From the NCBI GenBank assembly GCA_001801495.1, contig MGXW01000055.1:1-6690 (forward strand): DNA of 6,690 nucleotides, written 5' to 3'. The position numbers and the translations under genes are program-made. This document shows, in pieces, positions 6,554-6,690 of the stretch. Origin of the DNA: Gammaproteobacteria bacterium RIFCSPHIGHO2_12_FULL_37_34 (GTDB lineage: Bacteria > Pseudomonadota > Gammaproteobacteria > DSM-16500). Numbering within the stretch: the first letter of the stretch is position 1; each line of letters begins with the position of its first letter. The notes beneath the pieces were generated by a model. It made no database searches and was not told where the DNA came from. It was given only the letters and a program-made list of their open reading frames with translations.

Positions 6554-6690
6554 TGAGCATGATTTCTTATTTGCCTCGATTATTAAATGGTGCATGGATA
6601 ACCATCGTGCTGATGGTGATTTCTATTGGCATAGGATTATGTTTAGCCATTAGTATGACGATTGCTAGCATTTATGGAAATGTGATATTG
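6553..6690 (+). CDS. artM: arginine-type ABC transporter second permease (ArtM), 5' part only
   Basis: The first 46 codons of a membrane protein that runs off the right edge. It begins with ATG at 6553, overlapping the artQ stop by one base; an in-frame ATG at 6559 is the alternative start. The visible part reads MSMISYLPRLLNGAWITIVL and continues into a long hydrophobic helix. The YLP..L.G....T.. pattern matches the N-terminus of ArtM (YLPELMKGLHTSLTLT in E. coli) and differs from the neighbouring ArtQ. Its position after ATPase, binding protein and ArtQ is exactly that of artM in artPIQM. It would pair with ArtQ to form the channel. The EAA loop is not in view, so the identification rests on the N-terminus and gene order. 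Confidence 0.8.
   Translation, partial: MSMISYLPRLLNGAWITIVLMVISIGIGLCLAISMTIASIYGNVIL

Overview
The window comes from an AT-rich Gram-negative bacterium, most likely a gammaproteobacterium. The grounds are a soluble periplasmic binding protein with a plain signal peptide (no lipobox), an ABC operon in the enterobacterial artPIQM gene order, and NorM-type and MdfA-type efflux pumps. A host-associated, low-GC gammaproteobacterium of the Legionella/Coxiella kind would fit. That placement is inference from gene style and base composition, not from a marker gene.

Left half, minus strand (1-2556): two inner-membrane exporters read leftward in tandem. A complete NorM-type MATE transporter (2556-1183) is followed 73 bases later by an MdfA-type major facilitator (1109 to beyond base 1), which is cut by the window edge. 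The second gene is intact as far as it can be read: 369 codons with no stop. They look like one efflux operon.

Right half, plus strand (2587-6690): an APC-superfamily amino-acid permease resembling the AspP/YveA aspartate-proton symporters (about 2677-4266) diverges from the MATE gene. After a 77-base gap with a candidate promoter comes a polar amino-acid ABC importer: ATPase (4344-5099), periplasmic binding protein (5137-5874), inner-membrane permease ArtQ-like (5891-6553) and the first 46 codons of a second permease, ArtM-like (6553 to the right edge). Gene order, tight spacing, a Shine-Dalgarno sequence at the end of the binding-protein gene and a one-base TAATG overlap indicate one transcript. 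The binding protein takes a basic or polar amino acid, probably arginine, in the periplasm, ArtQ and ArtM form the channel, and the ATPase drives uptake.

The window therefore splits into an efflux pair and an amino-acid uptake block. I found no RNA gene, insertion sequence, CRISPR array, toxin-antitoxin pair, phage gene or other sign of a mobile or defence system. The points most worth a second look are a missing TM1 aspartate in the MATE protein, an odd Cys-containing N-terminal extension on the permease frame, and a HisP-like ATPase in an otherwise Art-like operon. I do not see a convincing new biological system here.
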